A DNA stretch of 59,163 bases from Paenilisteria riparia FSL S10-1204 (GTDB lineage: Bacteria; Bacillota; Bacilli; Lactobacillales; Listeriaceae), in contig NZ_AODL01000009.1 of the NCBI RefSeq assembly GCF_000525995.1, forward strand, positions 1 through 59,163, in the 5' to 3' direction. Position 1 is the stretch's first letter. Every line of letters begins with the position of its first letter. The position numbers were made by a program, and so were the translations under genes. This document shows, in pieces, positions 44,316 to 52,679 of this stretch. The notes below the pieces were generated by a model, which worked only from the letters and a program-made list of their open reading frames with translations, made no database searches and was not told the DNA's origin.

Positions 44316-44947
44316 ATGGAAAAGGCAGAATTAAAATTAGTAAAAAAAAATTTAGGAAACAGAAATTAAAAAAAATAGCAAAAAAACAAGGATTTAAATC
44401 TATTGCGTCCTATGTTTATAAGGTGGAAGCAGGTTTTTTTCTCAGTACTCTATTTTTTACTAAGGAAACGAAAGATGGCCTTTCTGTAACTATTTGGATG
44501 GATATTAAACCTTATGAGTATGATAATTTATTTTGGACAATTTTTGATATGAGTGATAATATTCATTCTAAAGATAGTATAAGAGCCAATGGTGCTTTTA
44601 CGGCTCCATCTATCAGGATTGAGAAGGAGACGTTCGTATTAGCAAAAGCGGAGGATACTAATAATGTTTCTCAACAGATAGTGAAGTATATTGTGGAGCG
44701 CTATAAAGAATATTTAGACTCAATAGAGTATAGCGTTGTCAAATTTAATAGTGAAATACTGGGAAAAGAAAACTATCCAGATAAAGAGTTAATAAAAATG
44801 CTAGCTTATATACAAAATGGGGACATATCTGAGGCTTTGAAACTCAGCAAAAAGGAGATAGAAAATGGACACAGGGGTGGGTATCAAAACAATGACCAAG
44901 ATATCTATGTGTACATTAAGGAATACTGTGAAAGAAAATTGTCTTGA
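44316..44947 (+). pseudogene. Putative LXG2 immunity gene, frameshift in poly-A near its start
   Basis: ATG 44316, with GAGGTG 8 bp upstream, reads MEKAELKLVKKN and stops soon after. One frame over, the rest of the protein is open (FRKQKLKKIAKKQGFKSIAS to EYCERKLS). One more A in the A9 run at 44342-44350 joins them into about 210 residues. A weak GTG at 44303 could open the long frame directly. The product is soluble, alpha/beta, unrecognised, and follows toxin and DUF6572 genes as a second immunity candidate. Confidence 0.6.
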
Positions 44948-45017
44948 ACTTTGCTGTGACTGTGGATAGTGGCCTCTTATCTGAAACAAACTGTATTATA
45001 AATAAATATTATATTCA

Positions 45018-45053
45018 AGAGTCAATGTCTCACACGGGCATTGGCTCTATTTT
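45018..45053 (+). terminator. Terminator of the LXG2 operon
   Basis: AGAGTCAATG and CATTGGCTCT arms, then ATTTTT. Confidence 0.75.
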
Positions 45054-45073
45054 TATGCAGAAAGGAGAAAAAC

Positions 45074-45370
45074 ATGTGTATTTTCAATAAGGAACGTTTT
45101 CAAGAAACACTGTGGTTGGAGGGTGTAGGCATTATTTCAGAAGAAGCGATACAAGAACGTCTGCAGTTGCTACATCGCCAAGGGTTGGACAAAAGCTATA
45201 GCCAACACCTTCCTCAGAAAAAGCTACCAGACCTACTCTTTGTCCGAACGTGTCAGTATGAAGCATGGAAAATGGTCGTCATTTCAGATGGAGACACGGA
45301 TAGTCCGCTCTATTCCTTGCTATTTCAACATCAAAAACTATATCGCTTCACAGACTTGGAAGAAAACTAA
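45074..45370 (+). CDS. Hypothetical protein
   Basis: A 98-residue soluble protein (CIFNKERFQETLWLEGVGII; LFVRTCQYEAWKMVVISDGD). Family not recognised. AAAGGAG lies 7 bp before ATG 45074, so an upstream in-frame start is not needed. First of three short genes that look co-transcribed with a DUF960 gene. Confidence 0.6.
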   Translation: MCIFNKERFQETLWLEGVGIISEEAIQERLQLLHRQGLDKSYSQHLPQKKLPDLLFVRTCQYEAWKMVVISDGDTDSPLYSLLFQHQKLYRFTDLEEN

Positions 45371-45413
45371 AGGTGTCATCCAATCCAAAAGGAACATAAA
45401 AAGAGGTGAAAAC

Positions 45414-45749
45414 ATGCAAGAAAATCTATGTTGGTTTCAACAACAAATGAAACAACGCTATCAGCTAACTATTTCTATAGAAGAGATTGGTTATGAAACC
45501 GTCACGCTAGCTCTGGAAGAAACGGCACCTGAGATAGCGAAAAGCTTCCAAGAGCTACAAATGACCGCACACGAAATCAGCTTTCTAACGATGCAATATT
45601 TACAAGAGGATAAGGAGTATACCGCTAGTATCAGTCAACATCCAGAAACGCATGAAAATGACCTCGTGATTTGGCAAATAAATGGCAAAGTCGAGGCTAT
45701 TATGCCATGGAAAGCGAAGGGAGAGTCACAGAATGCCACCGAAATATAG
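45414..45749 (+). CDS. Hypothetical protein
   Basis: A 111-residue soluble protein (ENLCWFQQQMKQRYQLTISI; MTAHEISFLTMQYLQEDKEY). Not recognised. AGAGGTG precedes ATG 45414. It overlaps the DUF960 gene by 17 bp, which suggests a shared transcript. Confidence 0.6.
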   Translation: MQENLCWFQQQMKQRYQLTISIEEIGYETVTLALEETAPEIAKSFQELQMTAHEISFLTMQYLQEDKEYTASISQHPETHENDLVIWQINGKVEAIMPWKAKGESQNATEI

Positions 45750-46032
45750 AACCAGAGCTATTGATGCGGAAATTCCATTTGAAATTCAAGACGTCCTCTG
45801 GCAACTTTTCACGATTCTGAAACAAAGTCAAAAACCAATCGACTATCTCTACGTATTTGAACTAAGTATCGAGCCAACAACACAAAGGCAAACGATTCAT
45901 CATCGCCAAGAGGTGCCAAAGTATAAGAAAACCGTTCATGTCACATTGACGACGACCAAACCGATGCATCGCACCATCTGGATTATCGAAGAAGCAGACT
46001 ATGGCATGATGCTGTTCCCGTCCGATTATTAG
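45733..46032 (+). CDS. DUF960 family protein
   Basis: A 99-residue protein with RYRTRAIDAEIPFEIQ-type start (here PPKYRTRAIDAEIPFEIQDV), VLWQLFTILKQSQKPIDYLY and an ending PSDY. Matches DUF960, common on mobile elements of lactic and Listeria-type Firmicutes; role unknown. ATG 45733 follows GGGAGAG. Confidence 0.75.
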   Translation: MPPKYRTRAIDAEIPFEIQDVLWQLFTILKQSQKPIDYLYVFELSIEPTTQRQTIHHRQEVPKYKKTVHVTLTTTKPMHRTIWIIEEADYGMMLFPSDY

Positions 46033-46163
46033 ACCTCTAAAAGCGATGATTTTTCATAGGATGTCAAAGTACACGCAAATTTCGTGTAATACGCCTTTGG
46101 AATGGTATTCGAAAATTGGTAAGCTAAGGAAGTAGGTGACAAAAGGGAGGGGTGAAACGAACG

Positions 46164-46484
46164 ATGTATCCACAACAACGCATTCACCAGGACTGTTTGG
46201 CGGAGGTCTATAAGGAGATGGTGGAGGCTGTAGGAATTGAAAGCATGTTGAAACTGTACCCACTTTTGCGTGGACAACAAATCAATTTTCCAGTCCGCTT
46301 ATACGCCAAAGACAAAGTCAGCATGAAAATCAGTCAAGAATACAATGGAAAGAATGTGCATGTCCTGTCGCGAGAATACGGTTACAGTTCACGTTGGGTA
46401 CAGAAAATGATTAAAGAGCATCAAGAATTAGAGGAGGCGAGGGAATTTAGAAGGGGTAGTTTGATGGATGATGGGAGGAAATAA
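46164..46484 (+). CDS. Mor-like transcription activator
   Basis: A 106-residue protein. INFPVRLYAKDKVSMKISQEY and VHVLSREYGYSSRWVQKMIK form the beta-strand and helix-turn-helix arrangement of the Mor/C-type activator family of phage Mu. Such genes in Firmicutes often lie on mobile elements. GGGAGG lies 13 bp before ATG 46164; GTG 46152 is too close to it. It may control the small genes around it. Confidence 0.7.
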   Translation: MYPQQRIHQDCLAEVYKEMVEAVGIESMLKLYPLLRGQQINFPVRLYAKDKVSMKISQEYNGKNVHVLSREYGYSSRWVQKMIKEHQELEEAREFRRGSLMDDGRK

Positions 46485-46488
46485 GAAC

Positions 46489-46923
46489 ATGACAGAGAAA
46501 AATATACGAATGGTAAGTTATGCGTTGCTACTACTAAGCTTATTCGTAGGCAATTTTTATAAAGTACAGGCAGATATCGACGGTTTCGTGAAAGTAGAAG
46601 GTGTGAAGGGGTATACCACTGCAGATGGGATAGGCTTTTTGTTGCTGCTATTTCCGCTATTGCTCCTCGCGTTACCGCTGTATCAGGGGAGAATCAAGCA
46701 AGTCGAGCGTGTTCGAATCGGCTATTTGATTGGGAATATAGGTACGCTTATATGTCTACTTCTCTTTATGCGGCATTACAGCGGGTCACTAGATGAAGAA
46801 TGGGTATCTATTTCTTTTCGACTAGGTTTGTCGGGATGGTTGTATCTCATGCTATCCGCGGGCAACCTTATCTGGGAATGGCGTCATTATAGAAAAAGGC
46901 AACAAAGTATACAAGAGAGATAG
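46489..46923 (+). CDS. Membrane protein, four helices
   Basis: A 144-residue integral membrane protein (VSYALLLLSLFVGNF; IGFLLLLFPLLLLALPLY; YLIGNIGTLICLLLF; LGLSGWLYLMLSAGNLI) with a basic tail. Not recognised. GGAGG before ATG 46489 sets the start; it overlaps nothing and is followed 33 bp later by a similar membrane gene. Confidence 0.6.
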   Translation: MTEKNIRMVSYALLLLSLFVGNFYKVQADIDGFVKVEGVKGYTTADGIGFLLLLFPLLLLALPLYQGRIKQVERVRIGYLIGNIGTLICLLLFMRHYSGSLDEEWVSISFRLGLSGWLYLMLSAGNLIWEWRHYRKRQQSIQER

Positions 46924-46956
46924 GCAGTTATTTATAAAAGGAAGGGTGTATAACAG

Positions 46957-47502
46957 ATGACAGAACAATGGATACAGCGGATTCAAAAATATGGAACAAC
47001 AGTAGGGGCAAGTGTTTCTATTCTTGCTTTATTTTTCACGATGTTTATTTCAGGGGATATATTACGAGATCAATTAAGTAAAGAATTGGGAGCGAGTTCA
47101 TCACATACTAGTTTTTCGGGGATAGAGGTCGTCTTTGGAAATGCGAATACAGATGGTGTTACCTTAGGATTAGCTCTGTTTTTGCTACCTATCTTATTGT
47201 TAGTGGCTAGCTACTGGGAACCGATGAAAAAGTATCATGCATTTTTGCAATTGGCGGTACCAGTAGGAGAATTAGTCATGCTTTTTATTGTACGAAGTCA
47301 GATGAAAAGTGTGCTGGAATTTAGCGTGAACTATGGTGCGAATGAGTATTATTTGAAATCAGGAATTGGATTTTGGTTGATTTTACTCGCGAATCTAGGG
47401 TTAGTCGTGATGTGGGTGATAAACAAATACCAGCTTTCGTTGAATCGGAAAACGATATCCAAATTCATCGAAACCAAAAATATCGATGACCTAAAGAAAT
47501 AG
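46957..47502 (+). CDS. Membrane protein, four helices
   Basis: A 181-residue integral membrane protein (VSILALFFTMFISG; LALFLLPILLLVASY; LQLAVPVGELVMLFIV; GFWLILLANLGLVVMWVI). Its layout and size resemble the neighbour at 46489, suggesting a distant paralogue pair. Function unknown. GGAAGGG ribosome site. Confidence 0.6.
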   Translation: MTEQWIQRIQKYGTTVGASVSILALFFTMFISGDILRDQLSKELGASSSHTSFSGIEVVFGNANTDGVTLGLALFLLPILLLVASYWEPMKKYHAFLQLAVPVGELVMLFIVRSQMKSVLEFSVNYGANEYYLKSGIGFWLILLANLGLVVMWVINKYQLSLNRKTISKFIETKNIDDLKK

Positions 47503-47942
47503 TAAACATATGATCAACATATAAAAAGAGGCAGCCATCGTATTGTGTTGTCTCTTTTTTGAATGGTTTGCATCGATATAGCCAATTGCGTGAATGGGAT
47601 AAAAAGAAACCTGTGGCAATGGTGGTAACGATTGCACCAAGCTGACAGGTGTTCTTGTATCTCCGCGCTTTGGTCGCGTGAAGGGATTCGTGTCTACGAA
47701 CGACTTCCAACGCATACAAAAGATACGCCTACGAAATTATTATTATATATAATCTGATTTCTAACGATATAACAAAAAATGAAAAAAAAAAGTAATAACC
47801 ACATAATTTGACAAATATTAGGATATATGCCATGATATCTATATAAATTTGCTAAAATAATTAATATTTATTACTAACAATGTAAGAATTCAGTGTACTA
47901 TTTTTAGCAAAATCATAATCAAAGCGGAGGAGAGGGCGCAAA
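47503..47942. other. Interval with a terminator and no clear gene
   Basis: A hairpin with T-run (about 47525-47560) ends the membrane-gene transcript. The rest is AT-rich after 47740 and should hold the lipoprotein promoter. Confidence 0.5.
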
Positions 47943-48387
47943 ATGAAAAAAGGAAAATGGATGATTGTATTTTTAAGTGTCGTGCTGAGTATAGGGAGTT
48001 TGGCAGGTTGTTCATCTACGCAAAACAATGTAGACAATACAGATGATTCGAATTCATCTAAAAAAAACTGAAACAAAAAAAGAAAATACATCTGGTACAA
48101 AAAAAGAAAGCACAACAGTTGATGATGGAAATGGTAATAAAGTAACTGTTGATGAGAATGGTGTTTCAGCTGAAACATCAGACGGCGCAGAGGCTAAAGC
48201 TAAGAAAGATGGTACTGTAACTGTTGATGACGGAAAAGGAAATAGCGTGGATAACGACGGTAAGGCAGAATCGTCTGACGGCGCAAAACGGGTAGTAAAT
48301 CCAGATGGTAGCGTAACTGTTGATGATGGAAATGGTAAAGTCGTTACTACAGATAAAGACGGCAAAGTAACAGTAGAAAATAAATAA
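47943..48387 (+). pseudogene. Repeat-containing lipoprotein, frameshift in poly-A
   Basis: ATG 47943, behind GGAGGAGAGG, encodes a lipoprotein signal (MIVFLSVVLSIGSLAGC, lipobox LAGC at about 23). After SNSSKK the frame stops at TGA. With one A fewer in the A8 run at 48060-48067 it continues for 105 residues to 48387. That part has imperfect repeats of about 25-30 residues (TVDDGNGNKVTVDENG; TVDDGKGNSVDNDGK; TVDDGNGKVVTTDKDGK) with SDGA spacers. Probably a surface lipoprotein. Confidence 0.75.
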
Positions 48388-48520
48388 TATCAATTTAGCT
48401 AGTATGAGTCGCTATTTCACTGACTCATACTAGCTAATTTTATTTAGAATCATGTACAATAAAAGTCAATGAATAAAACTAAATCTCACTACGCAAAAAT
48501 TCAAATTTGGAGGACTAAAA

Positions 48521-49171
48521 ATGCTTTTTTTAAAAAAATATGGTTTCTATTTTCTACTATTAGGGGTTCTAAGTGATTTTCTAACACCGTACATTCTCGG
48601 CTTATTTTACCCAGAAATGAATCAAATGACTATGGTAATGAGTGTTTTTGGCGATGTGGCGAGTCCTGTTCGTGGAGCTTTCTTAGTGTGGTCTGTGATT
48701 TCTGGTGTGTTATTTGTCTTGGCGTTACCAGCGATATACGAAACATTTCGAGCAACATCTCGAATACTGGCTAGTCTGCTCGCTTTGGCTATCGGTTTAT
48801 ATGGCGTGGGAGACTGCATATTTACAGGGCTATTCAGCATTGATACGGAGCAATCAAACTGGACTATTTCCACATGGGTTCACAATATTGGATCAGGCCT
48901 AGGATACGCAGGATTTCTAATATTCCCACTCTTTCTAGTCATACTCTACCGTAAACAAGGAAAAGCAAGGCAAAGTAACATCTACTTACTATTATTCATC
49001 ATCAGTCTTCTATCAGCAGGAGTATACGGCTTAGCTCGAATCCCAGCAATTAATGAATTACCAATTCTAAACAAAATCGGCTTTTGTCAGCGTATTAGCT
49101 TCTTCTTGAATTATTTACCGATAGTAGGATTTGCTACAAGCCAAATCAAAGGTAGGAAAGTGGAGAAATAG
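48521..49171 (+). CDS. DUF998 family membrane protein
   Basis: A 216-residue protein with six or so helices and the DUF998 pattern (LGVLSDFLTPYILGLFYPE; SVFGDVASPVRGAFLVWSVI; FSIDTEQSNWTISTWVHNIG). Role unknown. GGAGGAC ribosome site, preceded by a well-formed hairpin at about 48399-48440 that ends the lipoprotein transcript. Confidence 0.85.
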   Translation: MLFLKKYGFYFLLLGVLSDFLTPYILGLFYPEMNQMTMVMSVFGDVASPVRGAFLVWSVISGVLFVLALPAIYETFRATSRILASLLALAIGLYGVGDCIFTGLFSIDTEQSNWTISTWVHNIGSGLGYAGFLIFPLFLVILYRKQGKARQSNIYLLLFIISLLSAGVYGLARIPAINELPILNKIGFCQRISFFLNYLPIVGFATSQIKGRKVEK

Positions 49172-49330
49172 TTAAAAATAACATAAATATCAGGTGATAC
49201 AAGCATTACTATTGCTGAGTAATAATGTGTAGCGAAGACTACTAAGTTTGAAATGATGCTAAATTTAGTTTTTTTAACATGAACCTGTGTTAAACTAAGA
49301 AGTAAGAAATTGGCTAGGAGTGATGAATGC

Positions 49331-50404
49331 ATGCAAGACTTAAAAAAATCATACCAAAATACAGCATATAAACTAGGAAATCATAGTCCGCGAAACATTG
49401 CTGTTCTAAAAGAAGCTTTTGAAAATGTCGATGCAAACTTGGAAAGCGATATTTATGGCACTGGTGCAATCATTGAGGATTTCCAAACTAAAATAGCGAA
49501 AATATTAGGCAAAGAAGGCGCGGTGTTTTTCCCAAGTGGCACGATGGCGCAACAAATCGCGTTACGAATCTGGGCAGATAGGAAGCAAAATCCGAAAATC
49601 GGCTATCATCCGTTGTCTCATTTGGAAATTCATGAACAAGATGGCTTAAGAGAATTGCAACACATCGAGCCAATTTTGCTATGCGATGCAGATAAAATCA
49701 TCACTTTGGCAGATATTCAAGCGTTAGATGCATCTGTATCTTGCGTTTTACTAGAACTACCTCAGCGCGAAATTGGCGGACAATTACCAAGTTTCGAAGA
49801 GCTGGAGGAAATTTCGCAATATTGCCGTGAAAATGGTATTCAATTACACTTAGACGGTGCGCGTTTGTGGGAAATAACCCCTTACTATCAAAAATCAACC
49901 AAAGAAATCAGCGCGCTTTTCGATAGTGTGTATGTTTCTTTTTATAAAGGTCTAGGCGGGATTGCTGGCGCGATTTTGGCAGGGGATGAGGATTTTGTGC
50001 AGGAAGCGAAGGTTTGGAAACGTCGTTATGGCGGGGACTTGATTAGCTTGTATCCTTATATTTTATCGGCGGATTATTATTTTGATAAGCGAATCGGCAA
50101 AATGGGGCAGTATTATGAGGCGGCGAAGGAGTTGGCGGGACGGTTCAATGCTTGCAGTGGTGTGAGTACTTTGCCGGAAGTGCCTGTTTCCAACATGTTT
50201 CACGTTTATTTCGATCAGTCAGCAGAAGTTATTGAACCTATATTAGCGAAAATTCATACGGAGACTGGTGTCGGATGTTCAGGGCATCTGCAGGTGAAGT
50301 CGGATGGCAGATGTGCGTTTGAATTATCAATTGGAGATGCGATTGCGGAAGTTCCGATGGAGAAATTGGCACAGGTTTTTGAACAATTAGGAAGTATAAA
50401 ATAA
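49331..50404 (+). CDS. Beta-eliminating lyase / threonine aldolase-like PLP enzyme
   Basis: A 357-residue fold-type I PLP enzyme. SDIYGTGAIIEDFQ, EGAVFFPSGTMAQQIALRIW (cofactor stacking), LHLDGARLWE (PLP-binding Asp) and SFYKGLGGIAGAI (the Schiff-base Lys) match the beta-eliminating lyase group that includes low-specificity L-threonine aldolase. ATG 49331 is preceded by AGGAG at 10 bp; a TTG at 49310 is less likely. Substrate not certain. Confidence 0.88.
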   Translation: MQDLKKSYQNTAYKLGNHSPRNIAVLKEAFENVDANLESDIYGTGAIIEDFQTKIAKILGKEGAVFFPSGTMAQQIALRIWADRKQNPKIGYHPLSHLEIHEQDGLRELQHIEPILLCDADKIITLADIQALDASVSCVLLELPQREIGGQLPSFEELEEISQYCRENGIQLHLDGARLWEITPYYQKSTKEISALFDSVYVSFYKGLGGIAGAILAGDEDFVQEAKVWKRRYGGDLISLYPYILSADYYFDKRIGKMGQYYEAAKELAGRFNACSGVSTLPEVPVSNMFHVYFDQSAEVIEPILAKIHTETGVGCSGHLQVKSDGRCAFELSIGDAIAEVPMEKLAQVFEQLGSIK

Positions 50405-50491
50405 AAAGTGATTAAAATAATATGAAAACACATGTTCGTATGTTATGCTGGATATGTGTTTTTATTTTGTTCGAAGGCAGGAGTGATAAGC

Positions 50492-51307
50492 ATGCAATAT
50501 GTTCGATGTTTTGAGTTGTCTAATCACGAAGTTAGGAATCCGAACATTTATCCGTATAATGTGTTAAAAGGAAAGTCTGGCGAGGTGCTAATCCTTGATG
50601 CAGTAACGATTTTGTATGGAAACAATGGCTCGGGGAAATCGACATTGCTCAATCTACTAGCGACGAAATTGGAGATGAAAGGCGCCGAAACGAACAAGGC
50701 GTGGGGCATTGTTGATTATTATATGAAGTATGTTGCAGAAAGCAAGATAAGCTATGAAAGCGCGGAGAATGGTACTGGCGATATTGTAATTCCAGACAAC
50801 AGCCGATATCTCAAAAGTGAAGATGTGCTATATGAAATTAAGAAAATTCAGCAGGAAGCGGTACTTCACGAAGGTTATTTATATGAACGCGGTAAGTTAG
50901 GAATGACGAAAGAAGCGATTGCGAATCACAACGGTTCGTATCTTATGAAAAAGCAAATTGAGAAACGGCAATTTGCGCAAGAGAAGTATTCCAATGGTGA
51001 GACGGCGATGCAGATTTATGAGGATTATATTTTGCCAGATGGTCTGTATTTATTGGATGAGCCAGAGAGTTCATTGTCTCCTGAGAACCAGCTGAAGTTA
51101 GCTGAAATGATTAATCAAGCCGCGCGGTTATTAGGATGTCAATTCGTTATCGCAACACATTCTCCATTTTTACTCGGGTCGCTTGCGGGGACGGTCTATA
51201 ATTTAGATTTGGATGGATTGCGGACTTGTAAATGGACGGAACTCGACAATATTAAGTTATTTGAGCAGTTTTTCTCTGTGCATCGGCATGAATTTGAGAA
51301 GCATTAA
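50492..51307 (+). CDS. AAA/ABC-type ATPase
   Basis: A 271-residue ATPase of the AAA_21/RecF-like class. It has Walker A LYGNNGSGKST (about 42), a signature-like KYSNGETAMQI, Walker B LYLLDEPESSLSP (about 188) and the switch His in FVIATHSPFLLGS. Without a partner nuclease or transporter its role is open; such proteins occur in defence and DNA metabolism. ATG 50492 follows CAGGAG. Confidence 0.85.
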   Translation: MQYVRCFELSNHEVRNPNIYPYNVLKGKSGEVLILDAVTILYGNNGSGKSTLLNLLATKLEMKGAETNKAWGIVDYYMKYVAESKISYESAENGTGDIVIPDNSRYLKSEDVLYEIKKIQQEAVLHEGYLYERGKLGMTKEAIANHNGSYLMKKQIEKRQFAQEKYSNGETAMQIYEDYILPDGLYLLDEPESSLSPENQLKLAEMINQAARLLGCQFVIATHSPFLLGSLAGTVYNLDLDGLRTCKWTELDNIKLFEQFFSVHRHEFEKH

Positions 51308-51478
51308 TTATGATAGATTGGCGCTTTTTTCTGTATATTCTATGCTATAATGAAAGTTAATAGCAAGTTTTATGGAGATACAATCTATGAAAATCAAAGT
51401 AATATGGAATTCAGAATACTACCTTACTGTGGCAATAGAAGCGACATATGAAGCAGAGTAAAAGATGGGGGGACGATT

Positions 51479-51886
51479 ATGTATCGCATAACGAATGAAT
51501 TACCGACGGCATCCGAATTTGTGCAACTTCGAGTGGACTGTGGACTTAGTTTTCGAGATGTAGAAATATCGGCAAAAGCATTGCAAAAAAGTGACTATTT
51601 CATCGGATTGCGGCACAATGACACGAACGGACTAATCGGAATGGGACGAATTGTCGGCGATGGTATTATGTTTATCGTTTCTGATGTCGCGGTGCATCCA
51701 ACTCAGCAAGGGCAAGGTCTGGGCAAAGTTATCATGACGCATATTCAGAATCATATTGATACAGCAATTGACAAAACAGCGTGCGTCACCTTACTCGCAG
51801 ATACCCCAGCAGATCAACTTTACAAGCAATTCGGTTTTGAGGAATCGGCTCCAGCTTCTATCGGAATGATGTACAAGATGAAATGA
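51479..51886 (+). CDS. GNAT-family N-acetyltransferase
   Basis: A 135-residue acetyltransferase. Acetyl-CoA motif A is DVAVHPTQQGQGLGKVIMTH (about 75-95), and the C-terminal LYKQFGFEESAPASIGMMYK is motif B. GGGGGGA ribosome site. The substrate is unknown. Confidence 0.9.
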   Translation: MYRITNELPTASEFVQLRVDCGLSFRDVEISAKALQKSDYFIGLRHNDTNGLIGMGRIVGDGIMFIVSDVAVHPTQQGQGLGKVIMTHIQNHIDTAIDKTACVTLLADTPADQLYKQFGFEESAPASIGMMYKMK

Positions 51887-51898
51887 AGGAGTAAAAAC

Positions 51899-52393
51899 AT
51901 GAAAACAAGGGACCCTATCATAAAAATCAGCAGTTGGCTACTCATTATTTATTCGATCGTTGAAATCGTGATTTATCTTATTTTCTTTATTGTGAGCAAA
52001 ATCGCAAAGAAATATTTAAGCGGATACATCGACCATTTAGCGGGCAATTATGTCGATTTTACTTTTCATGAACAAGTATCGAAATTCGCCAGTTCATGGA
52101 CGGTAAATTGGATAATGGATTCGTTTGTGTTTACGACGGAAATATTTTTGCTGTTTAGTATTATTAGGATAGTTGCGGCGACACTGATTTTGAAAAACAA
52201 CAAGTTCTCGATTATTTTCATTATTGCAATGATGATTTGGGGAATTTGGATTTCAGTCACTGCAATCATTTTTATCCCCTTATTCACGATAATTGCTTTA
52301 GTTGCGAACATTGGGCTGTTTTTGGTTATTATGTTTCGGAAAGAGTACCAGGTGTTGGTGTTTGGTAGCTGGAAGCAGGGCGTTGGGAAATGA
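51899..52393 (+). CDS. Membrane protein
   Basis: A 164-residue integral membrane protein with about four helices (SWLLIIYSIVEIVIYLIFFI; FTTEIFLLFSIIRIV; FSIIFIIAMMIWGIWISVTA). Not recognised. AAGGAG is well placed, and its TGA overlaps the ATG of the following lipoprotein (ATGA at 52390). Confidence 0.65.
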   Translation: MKTRDPIIKISSWLLIIYSIVEIVIYLIFFIVSKIAKKYLSGYIDHLAGNYVDFTFHEQVSKFASSWTVNWIMDSFVFTTEIFLLFSIIRIVAATLILKNNKFSIIFIIAMMIWGIWISVTAIIFIPLFTIIALVANIGLFLVIMFRKEYQVLVFGSWKQGVGK

Positions 52394-52661
52394 GGAAAAT
52401 AGTGATTGCGATTCTAAGCTTGATGGTTCTCTCGGGATGTAGCTTATTTTCTGATGCGGAAAAAGAAATGAAGCAGACCATTTGTTGCTGGTTCTTGATT
52501 CGGGGGAGTTTGAGCAAGTAGCTTTAACAGAGCGAGACGATGGGCGTTGGGAATTTACGGTGCCGCAAAAGTCTGGAAAGTATATGTATGTGCTGGAGGA
52601 ACGGTATCAGAACGGGGATTATGAAGTGAGTTATTATTTTGGTTTGGAAATTAGCGAGTGA
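52390..52661 (+). pseudogene. Small lipoprotein, frameshifted
   Basis: ATG 52390 opens a lipoprotein signal (KIVIAILSLMVLSGC, lipobox LSGC). After EKEMK the frame soon stops. One frame over, 62 codons are open to TGA 52661 (DHLLLVLDSGEFEQVALTER; YMYVLEERYQNGDYEVSYYF). One extra A at 52471-52472 would restore a protein of about 90 residues. Unknown family. Confidence 0.65.
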
Positions 52662-52679
52662 TGAAAGGAGGTATTCAAG

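Noticed and set aside
47465..47719. An 84-codon minus-strand frame (EVVRRHESLHATKARRYK)
   Set aside because: It overlaps the end of a plus-strand gene and a terminator and has no ribosome site; it could be a remnant but cannot be supported.
51387..51461. A 24-codon frame before the GNAT gene
   Set aside because: Too short and unrecognised; GGAG is present but there is no other support.
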